Shown: positions 18,132-28,459 of the stretch, piece after piece | How the letters are laid out: the number at the start of each line of letters is the position of its first letter | Numbering within the stretch: the first letter of the stretch is position 1 | Source of the DNA: Candidatus Woesearchaeota archaeon CG10_big_fil_rev_8_21_14_0_10_44_13 | GTDB taxonomy: Archaea; Nanobdellota; Nanobdellia; Woesearchaeales; UBA12501 | Length of the DNA: 64,000 nt | Assembly: GCA_002762985.1 (NCBI GenBank) | Contig: PCXZ01000016.1 | Span: 42,088-106,087, forward strand | Reading direction: 5' to 3' | Notes under the pieces: model-generated | Databases searched by the model: none | What the model was told of the DNA's origin: nothing | Seen by the model: only the letters and a program-made list of their open reading frames with translations | Made by a program: the position numbers and the translations under genes

Positions 18132-20678
18132 TTAAAAATCATATCTCTTATAGAACAATCTCTTAGCTGCCTCTACACAGATAAGGTATACTGCCACAAT
18201 GCCCGCTATGCTCAGGAGCACATAAGCTGGGAGCGGGACAAAACCGAAGAATTTTCCAAAGGGAGTGTAAGGCAATACCCACCCCAATGCAACGCACAAT
18301 ATGCTGCTTATGATAAGGGACTTGCTTGCTGTGCTCTGGAAAAAAGGCATCTTCTTGGTCCTTATGACCTGGATCACCAATGTCTGCGTCGCCAATGATT
18401 CTATGAACCATCCTGTCTGGAATGCCCCTGCAGGAAGGTGGAACAGCCAGAACAACGCGAAAAAAGTCAGGAAATCGAATATCGAGCTCACAGGCCCGAG
18501 GAATATCATGAATCTCTTTATGAACTTCATGTTCCATCTCTTGGGCTTTCTTATGAATTCATCATCCACATTGTCATTAGGGATGGTTATCTGCGAGAAA
18601 TCATAGATGAAATTATTCAGCAGTATCTGGGCAGGCAGCATCGGCAGGAAAGGAAGCACCAATATCGCCCCTGCTACGCTGAACATGTTGCCGAAATTCG
18701 AGCTCAGCCCCATCATCACATATTTCATCGTATTGCCGAAAGTCTTTCTCCCCTCAAGTATCCCTTCTCCCAGGACTTTCAGGCTTTTTTGCGTCAGGAC
18801 TATGTGCGCAGATTCTTTTGCGACATCAACGCCGCTGTTCACAGATATGCCTATGTCCGCTGTCCTCATAGAGGGAGCATCGTTTATTCCGTCGCCCAAG
18901 AATCCGACAACGTGGCCGTTTGATTTCAGGGCATGTATGATCCTGTTCTTCTCATCAGGGGAGAATCTCGCGAAGATCGTCGTATTCTCGACCTTCACCT
19001 TGAGCGCGTCATCAGTGATATGCGAGATCTCATTCCCGAGGAGGATCCCCTTGATTGGTATCCTCAGGTCATCGCATATCTTCTTTGTTACAAGCTCATT
19101 GTCCCCCGTTATTATCTTCACATCGACGCCTATGCTCTTAAGGTATTGGATCATCTCTCCTGCATCCTCTTTCGGCGGATCAAGGAAGGACATGAACCCG
19201 AGCATCATCATGTCCTTCTCATCATATTTTGTATATGATCTCTCGTGGGCGACTTCTTTCACAGCAACGCCCAGCACCCTGTAACCCTGCATGCTAAGAT
19301 CATGGTAAAGTCTTGTTATCTCCTCTTTGGATTTTTGTGTGAGAGACACCTTCTTGCCCTTCAGCTTATAGTATCTGCAGGAGAGGAATATGCTCTCTGG
19401 CGCGCCTTTTGTGATGAGATACCTCTTATTGGGCCTGCCTGCCTTTTCCACGACAACACTCATCTTCTTCCTTACGAAATCGAAAGGGATCTCGTCGATC
19501 TTCCTGTAGCCTTCTGCGCTTATGTGCTTGAATTCCATCACTGCTTCATCAAGGGGATTCTTTATCCCTGTCTGGTTTGAGCTGTTAAGGTAAGCGAAAG
19601 AGAGGACCTCTTCGGACTGCCTGCCCGAGATATCAGTGTATCTCACAAGCTTTATCCTGTCCTCTGTCAGGGTTCCCGTCTTATCAGTGCATAATATGTC
19701 CATGCTGCCGAAATTGTTGATCGAAGAAAGTTTTTTTACGATGACCCCTTTCTTGGCCATGTTCATCGAGCCCTTGGCCATCGTTACGGACATTATCATG
19801 GGAAGGAGCTCTGGAGTCAACCCCACTGCGACAGCAAGGGCGAACATGAATGACTGCAGGACATTGTGCTTGACTATGGAATTGAAGAGGAATATGAAAA
19901 GGACGAGGAATATTATCGCTTTCATTATCAGGCTGCCGAAGCTCGCTATCCCCCTGTCGAATTCTGTCTGTTCAGGGGCGGCAGAGAGCTTTGCAGCTAT
20001 GCCCCCGAACTGGGTGTGCTTGCCTGTTTTTACCACAACTGCTGTAGCAGAGCCGCTTACTACGTTCGTCCCCATGAAGACGATGTTCCTCAGCTCGGTC
20101 ACTGACATGTTTTCAGCGGCAATCCTTGCATTCGTCTTCTCGCTAGGGAAAGATTCGCCCGTAAGCGCAGACTGGTTGACGAAGAAATCCTTTTCAGAGA
20201 TTATGCGCGCATCTGCAGGGACAAGGCTTCCTGCGCTCAGGAAGATGATATCTCCTTCGCAAAGCTCTGCATAGCCTATCTCTTTCTTGGCACCATCCCT
20301 CATCACATTGACCCTTGTCTTTACCCCTTCTTTCAGCTTTTCAGCTGCTTTGTGAGCAGTATGTTCCAGGAAGAAATCCATCATGACGCTGAGGATTATT
20401 ATGACCCCTATTATCGCGGCATCGACTATCTCATCAAAGAAAGCAGACACTATGGAAGCTATCAGGAGGATCAGGATAAGCGGGCTCTTGAAATGAGAGA
20501 GGAATTCGAGGATTATGTGGAGTTCTTTTCTCTCTGCTATCTGGTTTTGGCCGTATAGGGAAAGCCTTCTCTCTGCTTCCCCTGTCGAAAGGCCCTGCAG
20601 GCTGCTGCCGAGCTCTTCCATTACCTCTTTTTCCTCAAGGCCTGCATAACCTGCCAGGCTCTTGTCCTTATATGGCAT
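18132..20678 (-). CDS. mgtA: P-type ATPase, MgtA/magnesium-translocating-like
   Basis: DKTGTLT, GDGINDAPSM, NQSALTGES motifs; C-terminal arrangement like type IIIB Mg2+ ATPases. Confidence 0.88.
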   Translation of the reverse strand: MPYKDKSLAGYAGLEEKEVMEELGSSLQGLSTGEAERRLSLYGQNQIAERKELHIILEFLSHFKSPLILILLIASIVSAFFDEIVDAAIIGVIIILSVMMDFFLEHTAHKAAEKLKEGVKTRVNVMRDGAKKEIGYAELCEGDIIFLSAGSLVPADARIISEKDFFVNQSALTGESFPSEKTNARIAAENMSVTELRNIVFMGTNVVSGSATAVVVKTGKHTQFGGIAAKLSAAPEQTEFDRGIASFGSLIMKAIIFLVLFIFLFNSIVKHNVLQSFMFALAVAVGLTPELLPMIMSVTMAKGSMNMAKKGVIVKKLSSINNFGSMDILCTDKTGTLTEDRIKLVRYTDISGRQSEEVLSFAYLNSSNQTGIKNPLDEAVMEFKHISAEGYRKIDEIPFDFVRKKMSVVVEKAGRPNKRYLITKGAPESIFLSCRYYKLKGKKVSLTQKSKEEITRLYHDLSMQGYRVLGVAVKEVAHERSYTKYDEKDMMMLGFMSFLDPPKEDAGEMIQYLKSIGVDVKIITGDNELVTKKICDDLRIPIKGILLGNEISHITDDALKVKVENTTIFARFSPDEKNRIIHALKSNGHVVGFLGDGINDAPSMRTADIGISVNSGVDVAKESAHIVLTQKSLKVLGEGILEGRKTFGNTMKYVMMGLSSNFGNMFSVAGAILVLPFLPMLPAQILLNNFIYDFSQITIPNDNVDDEFIRKPKRWNMKFIKRFMIFLGPVSSIFDFLTFFALFWLFHLPAGAFQTGWFIESLATQTLVIQVIRTKKMPFFQSTASKSLIISSILCVALGWVLPYTPFGKFFGFVPLPAYVLLSIAGIVAVYLICVEAAKRLFYKRYDF

Positions 20679-20795
20679 CTGAAGAAGTTTTAGCCATAAG
20701 AGTTTATATAGTTTGTGAAATGGATATGCGGCTTAATATGCACAATCGCTAAAAAAAGAATAATAAAAAATAATAAAAAAAATGAAAGAATCAAT

Positions 20796-21188
20796 TCATT
20801 TGCCCCAGGCCAATATGCCCATGATGACCAGGTTCACTATCGGGACTATGAGCAATATCGCCCACCATCCTGGCTTGCCTAGTTTCTCTGCAATCATCCA
20901 CCATATATATATGAAGAATGCCATCATTGCTATCCCGCCTATCACTGGTATCAGTCCTGCAATCAGGATCAGAAGCCAAACGGCCGGAAGATTCACGATC
21001 TTCAGCATCAGATACACGTTCAATATGGGTATGAATGCATACCACCCTTCTTTAGTCTTTGTCTTCTTAGCTATGGCCATCAATGCCAATGCAGCATAGA
21101 TATAGAGCGCTAATCCTACCAACATGAACAAAAGAAAGAACGCACCTATCAATGCCAGAACTCCGCCATCCATCATTCCTGCCATCAA
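20796..21188 (-). CDS. DUF5684-like integral membrane protein
   Basis: GWYAFIPILNVYLMLKI...GKPGWWAILLIVPIVNLVIMGILAWGK. Confidence 0.75.
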   Translation of the reverse strand: MMAGMMDGGVLALIGAFFLLFMLVGLALYIYAALALMAIAKKTKTKEGWYAFIPILNVYLMLKIVNLPAVWLLILIAGLIPVIGGIAMMAFFIYIWWMIAEKLGKPGWWAILLIVPIVNLVIMGILAWGK

Positions 21189-21262
21189 ACACCTCCTTAG
21201 AGAAACTTAAAGCAGGATTTCTTTTTAAATTTTGCTGAAATGGGGTCAGTCAACTATTGTAT

Positions 21263-21618
21263 TAAGGCCGGTAAAGATAATTCCGACTAAAGTCGAAATT
21301 ATCAGACTTGCCTCGACAAGCTCGGCAAGCACCACCCAGCGCAGTATACAATTCTCTTTGATAAGCAAATAAATCTGACGCCCATTAAGTTATCATATCG
21401 GTACGGAGCGTGGTGCTGGCCTTACCCGAAAGCCGCTACTGCAAACGGAAAATCTGCTGATTTTCCTAGTTCCAAAAACTGCGTTTTTGGAACCTCCGTA
21501 ATTATGTTTAACCGCTTCTTCGTCAGATTTGTCAAAATCAGAAATCGCCTTGCGGATTTCTGACATATTTGTAATTCTCTGTTTAGAACTTGGACTCCGC
21601 TAGGCAGTAGCGGCTTTC
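21263..21618. repeat. Hairpin-rich intergenic element with nested inverted repeats
   Basis: GAAAGCCGCTACTGC (21428-21442) and GCAGTAGCGGCTTTC (21604-21618) form a perfect 15-bp inverted repeat; TAAGGCC (21263-21269)/GGCCTTA (21418-21424); several internal hairpins. Confidence 0.8.
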
Positions 21619-21631
21619 TCACTTAAGTTTA

Positions 21632-22375
21632 CTATCTCCTGAAATGCGTCCTTTGGACCTTTCCCGAAACAACATCATGCAGGGAATAGCCTATATTGCT
21701 TATCACCATCTCGATTCCGGACTGCATGAGCATCTTCGCCGCATCAAGCTTTGTCTGAAACCCCCCTGTTCCGTCGTTGGATACCCCATTGCACATCCTG
21801 TAAAGCTCATCATTGACTTCATTTATCTCAGTTATCAATCCACCTTTCTTGTCCTTCATCCCGTCATATTTTCCGAGTATCACAAGCCTTTGCGCAGATA
21901 TGTATCTTGCAATGGTCGATGCAAGCGTGTCATTGTCTTTCCTTAATTCTTCAAAATCAACCCCATCATTATAGTTGATGAGCGTGACAATGCTCTGCTG
22001 CACGTCATCCAGTATCCTTTCCCTCACATGATGTTCCTGCTCTACATCTTTCTTTGTGACAAGAAGCTGCGAGACAGTGTATATCCCCTCAAATGCATCA
22101 GTATAGAATCTCACGAGCTCTGGCTGGCCTATGCATGCATACCTCTGCAGCGCAATGGACTCGATATCATCATTTGCCCGTGTTTCAAAGCACTTATGCT
22201 TGCCTAGGGCTATGGCGCCGGATACCACAAGTATGGTCCTTGTCCCTTCTTCACCCATCTCCTGGATCTCTCTTGCGCGCTTCCTTATTGTCTCATAATC
22301 CAGGCCGCTCATGCCAAAGATGCATTTAGAGCCGATCTTTATGACTTGGATCCGGGACGAGTCTGCATTGTTCAT
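21632..22375 (-). CDS. Amino-acid kinase family protein (glutamate 5-kinase-like)
   Basis: VIKIGSK..., TILVVSGAIALGK, NDTLASTIA, GGFQTKLDAAKM motifs. Confidence 0.8.
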   Translation of the reverse strand: MNNADSSRIQVIKIGSKCIFGMSGLDYETIRKRAREIQEMGEEGTRTILVVSGAIALGKHKCFETRANDDIESIALQRYACIGQPELVRFYTDAFEGIYTVSQLLVTKKDVEQEHHVRERILDDVQQSIVTLINYNDGVDFEELRKDNDTLASTIARYISAQRLVILGKYDGMKDKKGGLITEINEVNDELYRMCNGVSNDGTGGFQTKLDAAKMLMQSGIEMVISNIGYSLHDVVSGKVQRTHFRR

Positions 22376-22494
22376 ATATGAAAGAAACAGCTTTTGATTT
22401 ATAAATTTTACTATTATTTAGTGGTTATAACTTTAGGATTATGACCTAGCAATAGACCTGGCATGACAAAAAAATAACCTCATAAAAAAAGAGA

Positions 22495-22776
22495 TCAGAT
22501 CACATCACTCACTTTCTCGTATTTCTTCTCTTCCTCAGGAGTGAGCCTTGCGAATATCTCGCCGCAGTCATTGCAGACTATGTTGTCATCCTTCGGGACA
22601 TAGACCACATTGTCAGAGCCGCATGCAGGGCATTTCCTGATATGAGAAAGATCTTTTACTGCCGATTTGCCTGATCTTTTGGAACTGGCCTTTGCCGCAT
22701 GCTTCACTTTCTTCGGTTTTCCCGCTTTGCCTGCTTTTTTCACGACCTTCTTTTTTGATTTTTTTGCTTTTGCCAT
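22495..22776 (-). CDS. Small zinc-ribbon protein with Lys/Ala-rich basic N-terminus
   Basis: MAKAKKSKKKVVKKAGKAGKPKKVKHAAK...CPACGSDNVVYVPKDDNIVCNDCGEIF; ATG at 22776 chosen over track start. Confidence 0.75.
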   Translation of the reverse strand: MAKAKKSKKKVVKKAGKAGKPKKVKHAAKASSKRSGKSAVKDLSHIRKCPACGSDNVVYVPKDDNIVCNDCGEIFARLTPEEEKKYEKVSDVI

Positions 22777-22871
22777 GGCAGAATGTATAGCGGGAAAATA
22801 TATAAAGCTTGCTATTTGTGCGGGATACACAAAAGAAATATTCTTAAACAAAAGAATCTAAGCCATAATCA

Positions 22872-23561
22872 ATGAAGTCAAAAATCGGCTTTTTGGTATC
22901 GGCACTTATGGTTCTTGGCATTGTTTTTATAGCCGGCTGCACACAGCAATCGCCTCAAAATGCCGCTCAGAGCGCTCCTTCAGATCAAGGAAGGCCCCCT
23001 ACAGTTTCAGAACAATGCCCTTCTCAGTATGACGGCACTTATCAGGGGATATTCACTTACAATTATAAGACTCCTATCAAGGATGCAAACGGACGCACCA
23101 TAGATTATAAGGTTGAAACATCAGGCGTGCGCCTTTCAGTCACCCTTGAATGCGACCTGGTTTATGAAGAAGGGGTATTGCTTAAGGTGACCCATGTTAT
23201 CGCCAGCCATCCTGATTTCGGATGCCAGGTCGGAGGATGCACTCCTTTGCAGAATCCTCCAAGCAATGCTTTTTTGCCGCTTGAAGGCACATCTCCTGGC
23301 GCGTCTTCTGCCTCAGCTATGGGGCTTTTTATCGCTTTCCCGAATGGCTATCAACTGTTTACAAATGGTCAACCAGGCGCATTGTATGTCAGCATGGGCG
23401 GGCAGGTATTATCAAACAGCCTTGATCCATCGATACAAGGATATTCTTATTCTGTCTTGTCTACTGACGGACCATCATCATTCCCATCAGAAGTCAGGGA
23501 TAAAGACGGGACATACATGAATGATTTTGCCAAGAGCTGGACACTCAGCAAGACCACTTAA
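22872..23561 (+). CDS. Putative lipoprotein
   Basis: Signal with lipobox MVLGIVFIAGCTQQ. Confidence 0.8.
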   Translation: MKSKIGFLVSALMVLGIVFIAGCTQQSPQNAAQSAPSDQGRPPTVSEQCPSQYDGTYQGIFTYNYKTPIKDANGRTIDYKVETSGVRLSVTLECDLVYEEGVLLKVTHVIASHPDFGCQVGGCTPLQNPPSNAFLPLEGTSPGASSASAMGLFIAFPNGYQLFTNGQPGALYVSMGGQVLSNSLDPSIQGYSYSVLSTDGPSSFPSEVRDKDGTYMNDFAKSWTLSKTT

Positions 23562-23568
23562 AAGAACG

Positions 23569-24348
23569 TCATTTTACAGTTCGGATATATTTTTCAATAG
23601 GCTCAGAGTTCTTCCACATATTCATGAAATGATTCCTCAGCATCTGGCTGAATGCCTTGCTCTCTGTCCATAAGGTTATGTAATCCTCATCTTTCTGCAC
23701 CTCTGGCCTGCCTATCGTGAGCCTTGCGCTTGTGCCGTCGAAAACAGCGATCCTCGGCAATAAAGGACCGAACATCTTCTGATTGAAAACCCTTATCTCT
23801 GCGCCTGTCTTCAGCCATGCATTGTATGAGCTTATTTTCTTCTTCTCAAAAGTGCATATCAATCTTATCTTGATGCCCCTGTCAACAGCAGCTTTCATGG
23901 ACCTTATGTTCCTGTACATAACCCTTGAAAGCTTGTTGCAGCCGATTATCTCCTTCTGCACCTTTGCGTTCTCTGCAGCAAGCTTTTCCACTATTGCCTT
24001 TTTTCCCTTCATCACCCAGAACAGGTCCCTGAATTCCTTCACCCTTGGCTGTTCGATGAGCTTTATCAGGGAATTGACTGAATTGCTCAGCTCAAGGACG
24101 TCTTCTTTTATCAACTCAGGATTGGTTATCTTGTATTTTCTCGGCGAGACAGGCAGCGATGCAACCTTGTTCTTCTCTTCCAATTTTTGCAAGGTTTCAT
24201 ACGCCTTGTTCCTCGGCAGCTTGCTTTCCATCACAACTTCCTTCACTGTGCTCGGGCCCAGTCTTGCCAGTGACAGATAAGCCCTTGCTTCGTACTCAGT
24301 GAGCCCTATCCTCCTCAATAGCTTAAGCGGGTCCATAGCAGGCAGCAA
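23569..24348 (-). CDS. TrmB-family transcriptional regulator
   Basis: LLRRIGLTEYEARAYLSLARLGPSTVKEVVMESKLPRNKAYETLQKLEEK. Confidence 0.9.
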   Translation of the reverse strand: MLPAMDPLKLLRRIGLTEYEARAYLSLARLGPSTVKEVVMESKLPRNKAYETLQKLEEKNKVASLPVSPRKYKITNPELIKEDVLELSNSVNSLIKLIEQPRVKEFRDLFWVMKGKKAIVEKLAAENAKVQKEIIGCNKLSRVMYRNIRSMKAAVDRGIKIRLICTFEKKKISSYNAWLKTGAEIRVFNQKMFGPLLPRIAVFDGTSARLTIGRPEVQKDEDYITLWTESKAFSQMLRNHFMNMWKNSEPIEKYIRTVK

Positions 24349-24419
24349 TCCGCTTAACTATAAAAACCTTTCCTAAAACCGTACTTTTTGTCCCTTTTGG
24401 AGTAACAGAAGGTTATATT

Positions 24420-25067
24420 ATGCTCTCTCTTAAAGACTTTATGGGGGACTGTCCTTATTGCGGGGAATTTGAGAAAGGAACTTTTCAGCTTAATGGCGGG
24501 GATTTTGGGAGCAGGATGCTTCTTGAATCAGAGAATTTCCTTGTTTTCCCTACATTGGGCCAGATTGTTGAAGGCTATCTCCTTATTGCATCTAAAAAAC
24601 ATTATATCGGGATAGGGGAAGTGCCTTCTGGATTTTATCCAGAGCTTGAAGAAGTCCAGAAAACAGTAAAAAACGTTCTCACAGAAAACTACTCTGCCCC
24701 ATTGTTCTTCGAGCACGGCCCGACCTCAGAAACAAGAAAAGGCGGCTGCTGCATCGAGCATGCGCACATGCATGCTGTGCCTGTCAGGATAGATATATTG
24801 GATGATATTAAGCAGCATTTTGAATGCAGGAGGATAAGCTCACTTAGTGAACTGAAAGAAAATTATGCTAGAGGGATGTCATATCTTTTCCTTGAGACAG
24901 GTTCAGGCGAGAGATATGTCTTCGATGTGCCGGAAGTCTTCCCTTCCCAATATATCCGGCAGCTCATAGCAGTGAAGCTCGGGAAGCCTGAAAGATGGGA
25001 CTGGAGGACATGCTGGGGCCTTGATGAGATGGTGAGGACGATTGATAAGTTGAAGGAGAAATTTTGA
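24420..25067 (+). CDS. HIT-like family protein
   Basis: CIEHAHMHAVPV (HxHxH-like motif), N-terminal CPYCGEF. Confidence 0.75.
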   Translation: MLSLKDFMGDCPYCGEFEKGTFQLNGGDFGSRMLLESENFLVFPTLGQIVEGYLLIASKKHYIGIGEVPSGFYPELEEVQKTVKNVLTENYSAPLFFEHGPTSETRKGGCCIEHAHMHAVPVRIDILDDIKQHFECRRISSLSELKENYARGMSYLFLETGSGERYVFDVPEVFPSQYIRQLIAVKLGKPERWDWRTCWGLDEMVRTIDKLKEKF

Positions 25068-25102
25068 TTTTGTGCTTTTTTTGTTTTTATAATTTGTTTT
25101 GT

Positions 25103-25287
25103 TTTTTCATCAAAAAATACCCCTCCCAAAATTTATGCAGACTCGCAATCCCACCCTTTGCGCCAAATGTGCTCAGAAGTTTCATCTGTGGGCACAGCGT
25201 TTTTAATAGCGGGGAGTTGACCAGAGCTCAGTTGTGAGGGCATGAGCCATATCAAGTGGTTGTGCTGTGGAGGCGAATGGATTGAAG
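25103..25287 (-). repeat. Dispersed intergenic repeat, copy C
   Basis: Minus strand reads CAATCCATTCGCCTCCACAGCACAACCACTTGATATGGCTCATGCCCTCACAAC...GAGCACATTTGGCGCAAAGGGTGGGATTGCGAGTCTGCATAAATTTTGGGAGGGGTATTTTTTGATG; closely matches copy E. Confidence 0.8.
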
Positions 25288-25367
25288 AGTTAGGTGCAAA
25301 AAAGTATGAATAAAAACATTAATTGCCTAAAAAATAGAAAGACCCTCAATTTTCAAAACAAATTCCC

Positions 25368-27257
25368 TTATTCTCCCTTCCCTATCTTCTTCAATATAGC
25401 CTCTTTCCCTTTCCAGTCCAATGCTTCCTTAAGCACCTCAGAGATGTCATTCACAGGTATTATCTCGATCTTCTTCAGCAATACGGGATCTATCACAATA
25501 TCCTTCATGTTCGATTCAGGCACAATCACCCTCTTCAATCCTGCCTCTATCGCCGCTTCCACTTTTGCAGAGACTCCGCCGATAGGAAGCACGCTGCCCC
25601 TCACAGAAAGGCTTCCAGTCATCGCAGTGTCCTGCCTTACTGGCAATCCTTTCAATGCTGATATTATCGATGTAGCGACAGCGATGGAAGCAGAATCTCC
25701 TTCAACTCCTTCATAAGTCTGCATGAACTGCACGTAAATGTCATATTTCTTGATGTCCTCGCCGAAATATTTCTTGATTATCGCAGAGACATTCTTCACT
25801 GCCTCTTTTGCGATCTCGCCCAGCTTTCCAGTCGCAATGATCTCTTTCTCTTTACCGCCAGGAGTGACCTGGCTCTCGATAGGAAGTATTATCCCCGAGA
25901 ATATTGCGGTCTCTCCGCCCATCACAGCAAGGCCATTGACCCTGCCGACTTTCTTGCCTTCTGTCAATATGACCCTGTACTCTTTCTTCCTGTCGATATA
26001 TTTATCAGCGATCTGCTGCTCAAGAGTCCTTGCTATTTTCTTCGCATTGGCAAAATGTTTCTTATAGACAAGGTCTGATTTATCTTCGAGAGCGATGTCT
26101 CCTGCTGCCCTTATCAGGCCTCCAAGTTCTCTCAATCTGAGCGTAAGATGGCCTTTCCTGTTTGCCCTTTTCTTTGCTTCCTCGATTATCTCATCAACGG
26201 CCTCTTTGGAGAAATGCGGGATTTTCTTGTCTTTCACAACTTCCTGCGCAACAAAGATTGCCAGCTTCATCCTGTTCTCAGGAGTGTCAGGCATAGTTTC
26301 GTCCATATAGACCTCATAGCCATACCCTCTTATCCTTGATCTCAATGCAGGATGCATGTTCTTCAATGTCTCATAGTTTCCTGCGGCAATGAGTATGAAA
26401 TTGCACGGCACTGGCTCTGTCCTCACCATCGCCCCTGCGCTCCTCTCACTCTGCCCGGTTATGGGATATTTCCCTTCCTGCAATGATGTCAGAAGCTCCT
26501 GCTGGGTATGGGGCTGCAATGTGGCTATCTCATCTATGAACAAGACGCCCATATGTGCTTTATGTATCATGCCTGCGACCACTCTCTCATTTGCAGGCGT
26601 TCCCAATCCTCCAGTCTGAAAAGGATCATGAAGCACATCGCCGAGCAATGCTCCCGCATGAGCTCCTGTCGCGTCCATGAACGGAGCCTGTTTCTTCTTG
26701 AAATTATCAACTATAAGCCTCGGCGAAATCACCTTGACACCCATCTTCTTTCCCAGGTTCAGGAAAATCACGAAAGCGCCGAGAAAGATCATCGCGCCAA
26801 GGAAAAATGCAGCGAACATTATTGATGCGCCTGTTGTCCCGAATTCCGCCTTGTACTTCGACAGCACCCACCAAGGGGCTATCATCGCAAGTATGACAAG
26901 AGCGAACATGAGGATGTTCTGGTTCTTGAATACATTGACGTCCTGCAGTTTTGACCTGTTGACCAGATCGCGGCCCTGGCCTGCAGGCACTGTCCTTATA
27001 AGGGGCTGGTTCTCATCATTGGGATTGCTGAATGCCAGTATGTCCACAAGCTTTTCCTTTGGCAGCAGCTCTGCCAATGCAAGGCCCAGCATGGATTTTC
27101 CTGTGCCTGGCTCGCCTATCAGGAGGACGTGCCTCCTCTGGCTGCTTGCTTTCTTTATGACCTCGACAGCAGCTGCCTGGCCTATCACCTGGTCGACTAT
27201 CCTTTCAGGTACCTTGATATCCTTTGTGGATTTGAAATTGAAGGATTTATCGGTCAT
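25368..27257 (-). CDS. lonB: Archaeal membrane-anchored Lon protease (LonB)
   Basis: Walker A GEPGTGKS, two TM helices inserted in the AAA+ domain, catalytic [15 protein letters not shown]. Confidence 0.96.
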   Translation of the reverse strand: MTDKSFNFKSTKDIKVPERIVDQVIGQAAAVEVIKKASSQRRHVLLIGEPGTGKSMLGLALAELLPKEKLVDILAFSNPNDENQPLIRTVPAGQGRDLVNRSKLQDVNVFKNQNILMFALVILAMIAPWWVLSKYKAEFGTTGASIMFAAFFLGAMIFLGAFVIFLNLGKKMGVKVISPRLIVDNFKKKQAPFMDATGAHAGALLGDVLHDPFQTGGLGTPANERVVAGMIHKAHMGVLFIDEIATLQPHTQQELLTSLQEGKYPITGQSERSAGAMVRTEPVPCNFILIAAGNYETLKNMHPALRSRIRGYGYEVYMDETMPDTPENRMKLAIFVAQEVVKDKKIPHFSKEAVDEIIEEAKKRANRKGHLTLRLRELGGLIRAAGDIALEDKSDLVYKKHFANAKKIARTLEQQIADKYIDRKKEYRVILTEGKKVGRVNGLAVMGGETAIFSGIILPIESQVTPGGKEKEIIATGKLGEIAKEAVKNVSAIIKKYFGEDIKKYDIYVQFMQTYEGVEGDSASIAVATSIISALKGLPVRQDTAMTGSLSVRGSVLPIGGVSAKVEAAIEAGLKRVIVPESNMKDIVIDPVLLKKIEIIPVNDISEVLKEALDWKGKEAILKKIGKGE

Positions 27258-27374
27258 TTTGTTATTTTCCCCATTAGCCCCTTTCTCATTTATTATGTCC
27301 TAAGACTATACAACTCCCTAAGATTATATACTTTATAAATAGGATATTTAAATAGTTTTGGGATTTGCAAGCGA

Positions 27375-27665
27375 CTATTTGAGAAGAATAAGATTGTATA
27401 ATGCTGCAGAAAGCCTTGGAACATTTTTGAATGAAAGATATAATGAATAATACAATGAATAAATCACCCTCTTTGGGCGCTCTGTTTTTGAGATTATAGG
27501 CAGCGCAATCTCCCTTAATTCAACAGCGACGTCATAAACAAGCAGATTCGCATCATCACCTATCCCCTCGAAGACCGCAGTCAGCTGGAAAAGAAATTCA
27601 TGAAACAGCTCAGTTCTGCTGCACTGCAGCCAGCACGCCTTCTCCTCACCTTTTTTGACGAACAT
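27375..27665 (-). CDS. Hypothetical small protein
   Basis: 96-aa ORF in an otherwise empty interval with an upstream TATA-like ATTTAAATA. Confidence 0.4.
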   Translation of the reverse strand: MFVKKGEEKACWLQCSRTELFHEFLFQLTAVFEGIGDDANLLVYDVAVELREIALPIISKTERPKRVIYSLYYSLYLSFKNVPRLSAALYNLILLK

Positions 27666-27761
27666 ACCAACCCCTGAGGAGGGTATATGCCTGATTATTT
27701 AAATCTTTTCAAATTCCAGAACCGCAAAATATAAATAAGCCAGTCCAAATCCAATCTTAAG

Positions 27762-28007
27762 ATGCCATTAATAGACCCTTCAATCGGAGTTAAGATCGTT
27801 TACATACTCGGCATCACAAACGTGATCGGCCTGGCATTGGTCCTCTCGTCCTGCAGGTGCATGCTTGGGATGAGGCCGTCTGCAGGCAATTCTGCCGCAT
27901 ACATGAGATTCTATAGTTACCATTGCTATTACTGGTGGTTCTTCATAATCTCGGTCTTGATGCATGCCACAACAGCGATATTGTCTTTTGGCAATCCTTT
28001 CTTTTAG
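27762..28007 (+). CDS. Small hydrophobic protein
   Basis: 81-aa ORF with two hydrophobic segments; upstream AAATATAAATA promoter-like sequence. Confidence 0.55.
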   Translation: MPLIDPSIGVKIVYILGITNVIGLALVLSSCRCMLGMRPSAGNSAAYMRFYSYHCYYWWFFIISVLMHATTAILSFGNPFF

Positions 28008-28028
28008 GTAAATGATAGAGGTGAAAAA

Positions 28029-28184
28029 ATGCCAGTAAAAAAATTCTGGAGATGCAACGTCTGCAATGATATACATTATGGCATGGCTGGCCCTGATATA
28101 TGCCCTACATGCCAGACAAAGAACGCTTATGCAGAGATCGACAGGAATGAGGCTGTCAAGGCGATGCAGCTGCAGGGAATATGA
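28029..28184 (+). CDS. Rubredoxin-like small protein (51 aa; below ORF-track cutoff)
   Basis: MPVKKFWRCNVCNDIHYGMAGPDICPTCQTKNAYAEIDRNEAVKAMQLQGI*; preceded by GAGGTG. Confidence 0.85.
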   Translation: MPVKKFWRCNVCNDIHYGMAGPDICPTCQTKNAYAEIDRNEAVKAMQLQGI

Positions 28185-28453
28185 ACATGGGAAAGGAAGA
28201 GATGCTGGATGTTTTTGGAACATTCACAGAGAAGAACGATTTCAGGCTGAATCCTGACGCAAAGCACGTCGACATGATACTGAACGGCCTTATGGCAAAC
28301 GAGAAAAAATACGGATTGAAATTCTGCCCATGCAGGCTCAGGGACGGCACAAAAGAGACCGATCTAGGCTTGTTATGTCCGTGCAATTTCAAGGCCCAGG
28401 ATGTCTGGCAGAAGCAGCAGAGATGCTGGTGCGGGTTGTTCGTGAAGAGGTGA
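28181..28453 (+). CDS. Ferredoxin-thioredoxin reductase catalytic subunit-like protein
   Basis: CPCR...CPCNF...CWCGLF cysteine motifs; ATGA overlap with preceding gene. Confidence 0.88.
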   Translation: MNMGKEEMLDVFGTFTEKNDFRLNPDAKHVDMILNGLMANEKKYGLKFCPCRLRDGTKETDLGLLCPCNFKAQDVWQKQQRCWCGLFVKR

Positions 28454-28459
28454 TTGAAA

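Noticed and set aside
25368-27257. LonB considered as bacterial LonA or a novel AAA+ protease
   Set aside because: TM segments between the Walker A region and the rest of the AAA+ domain, and the C-terminal protease motif, match ordinary archaeal LonB.
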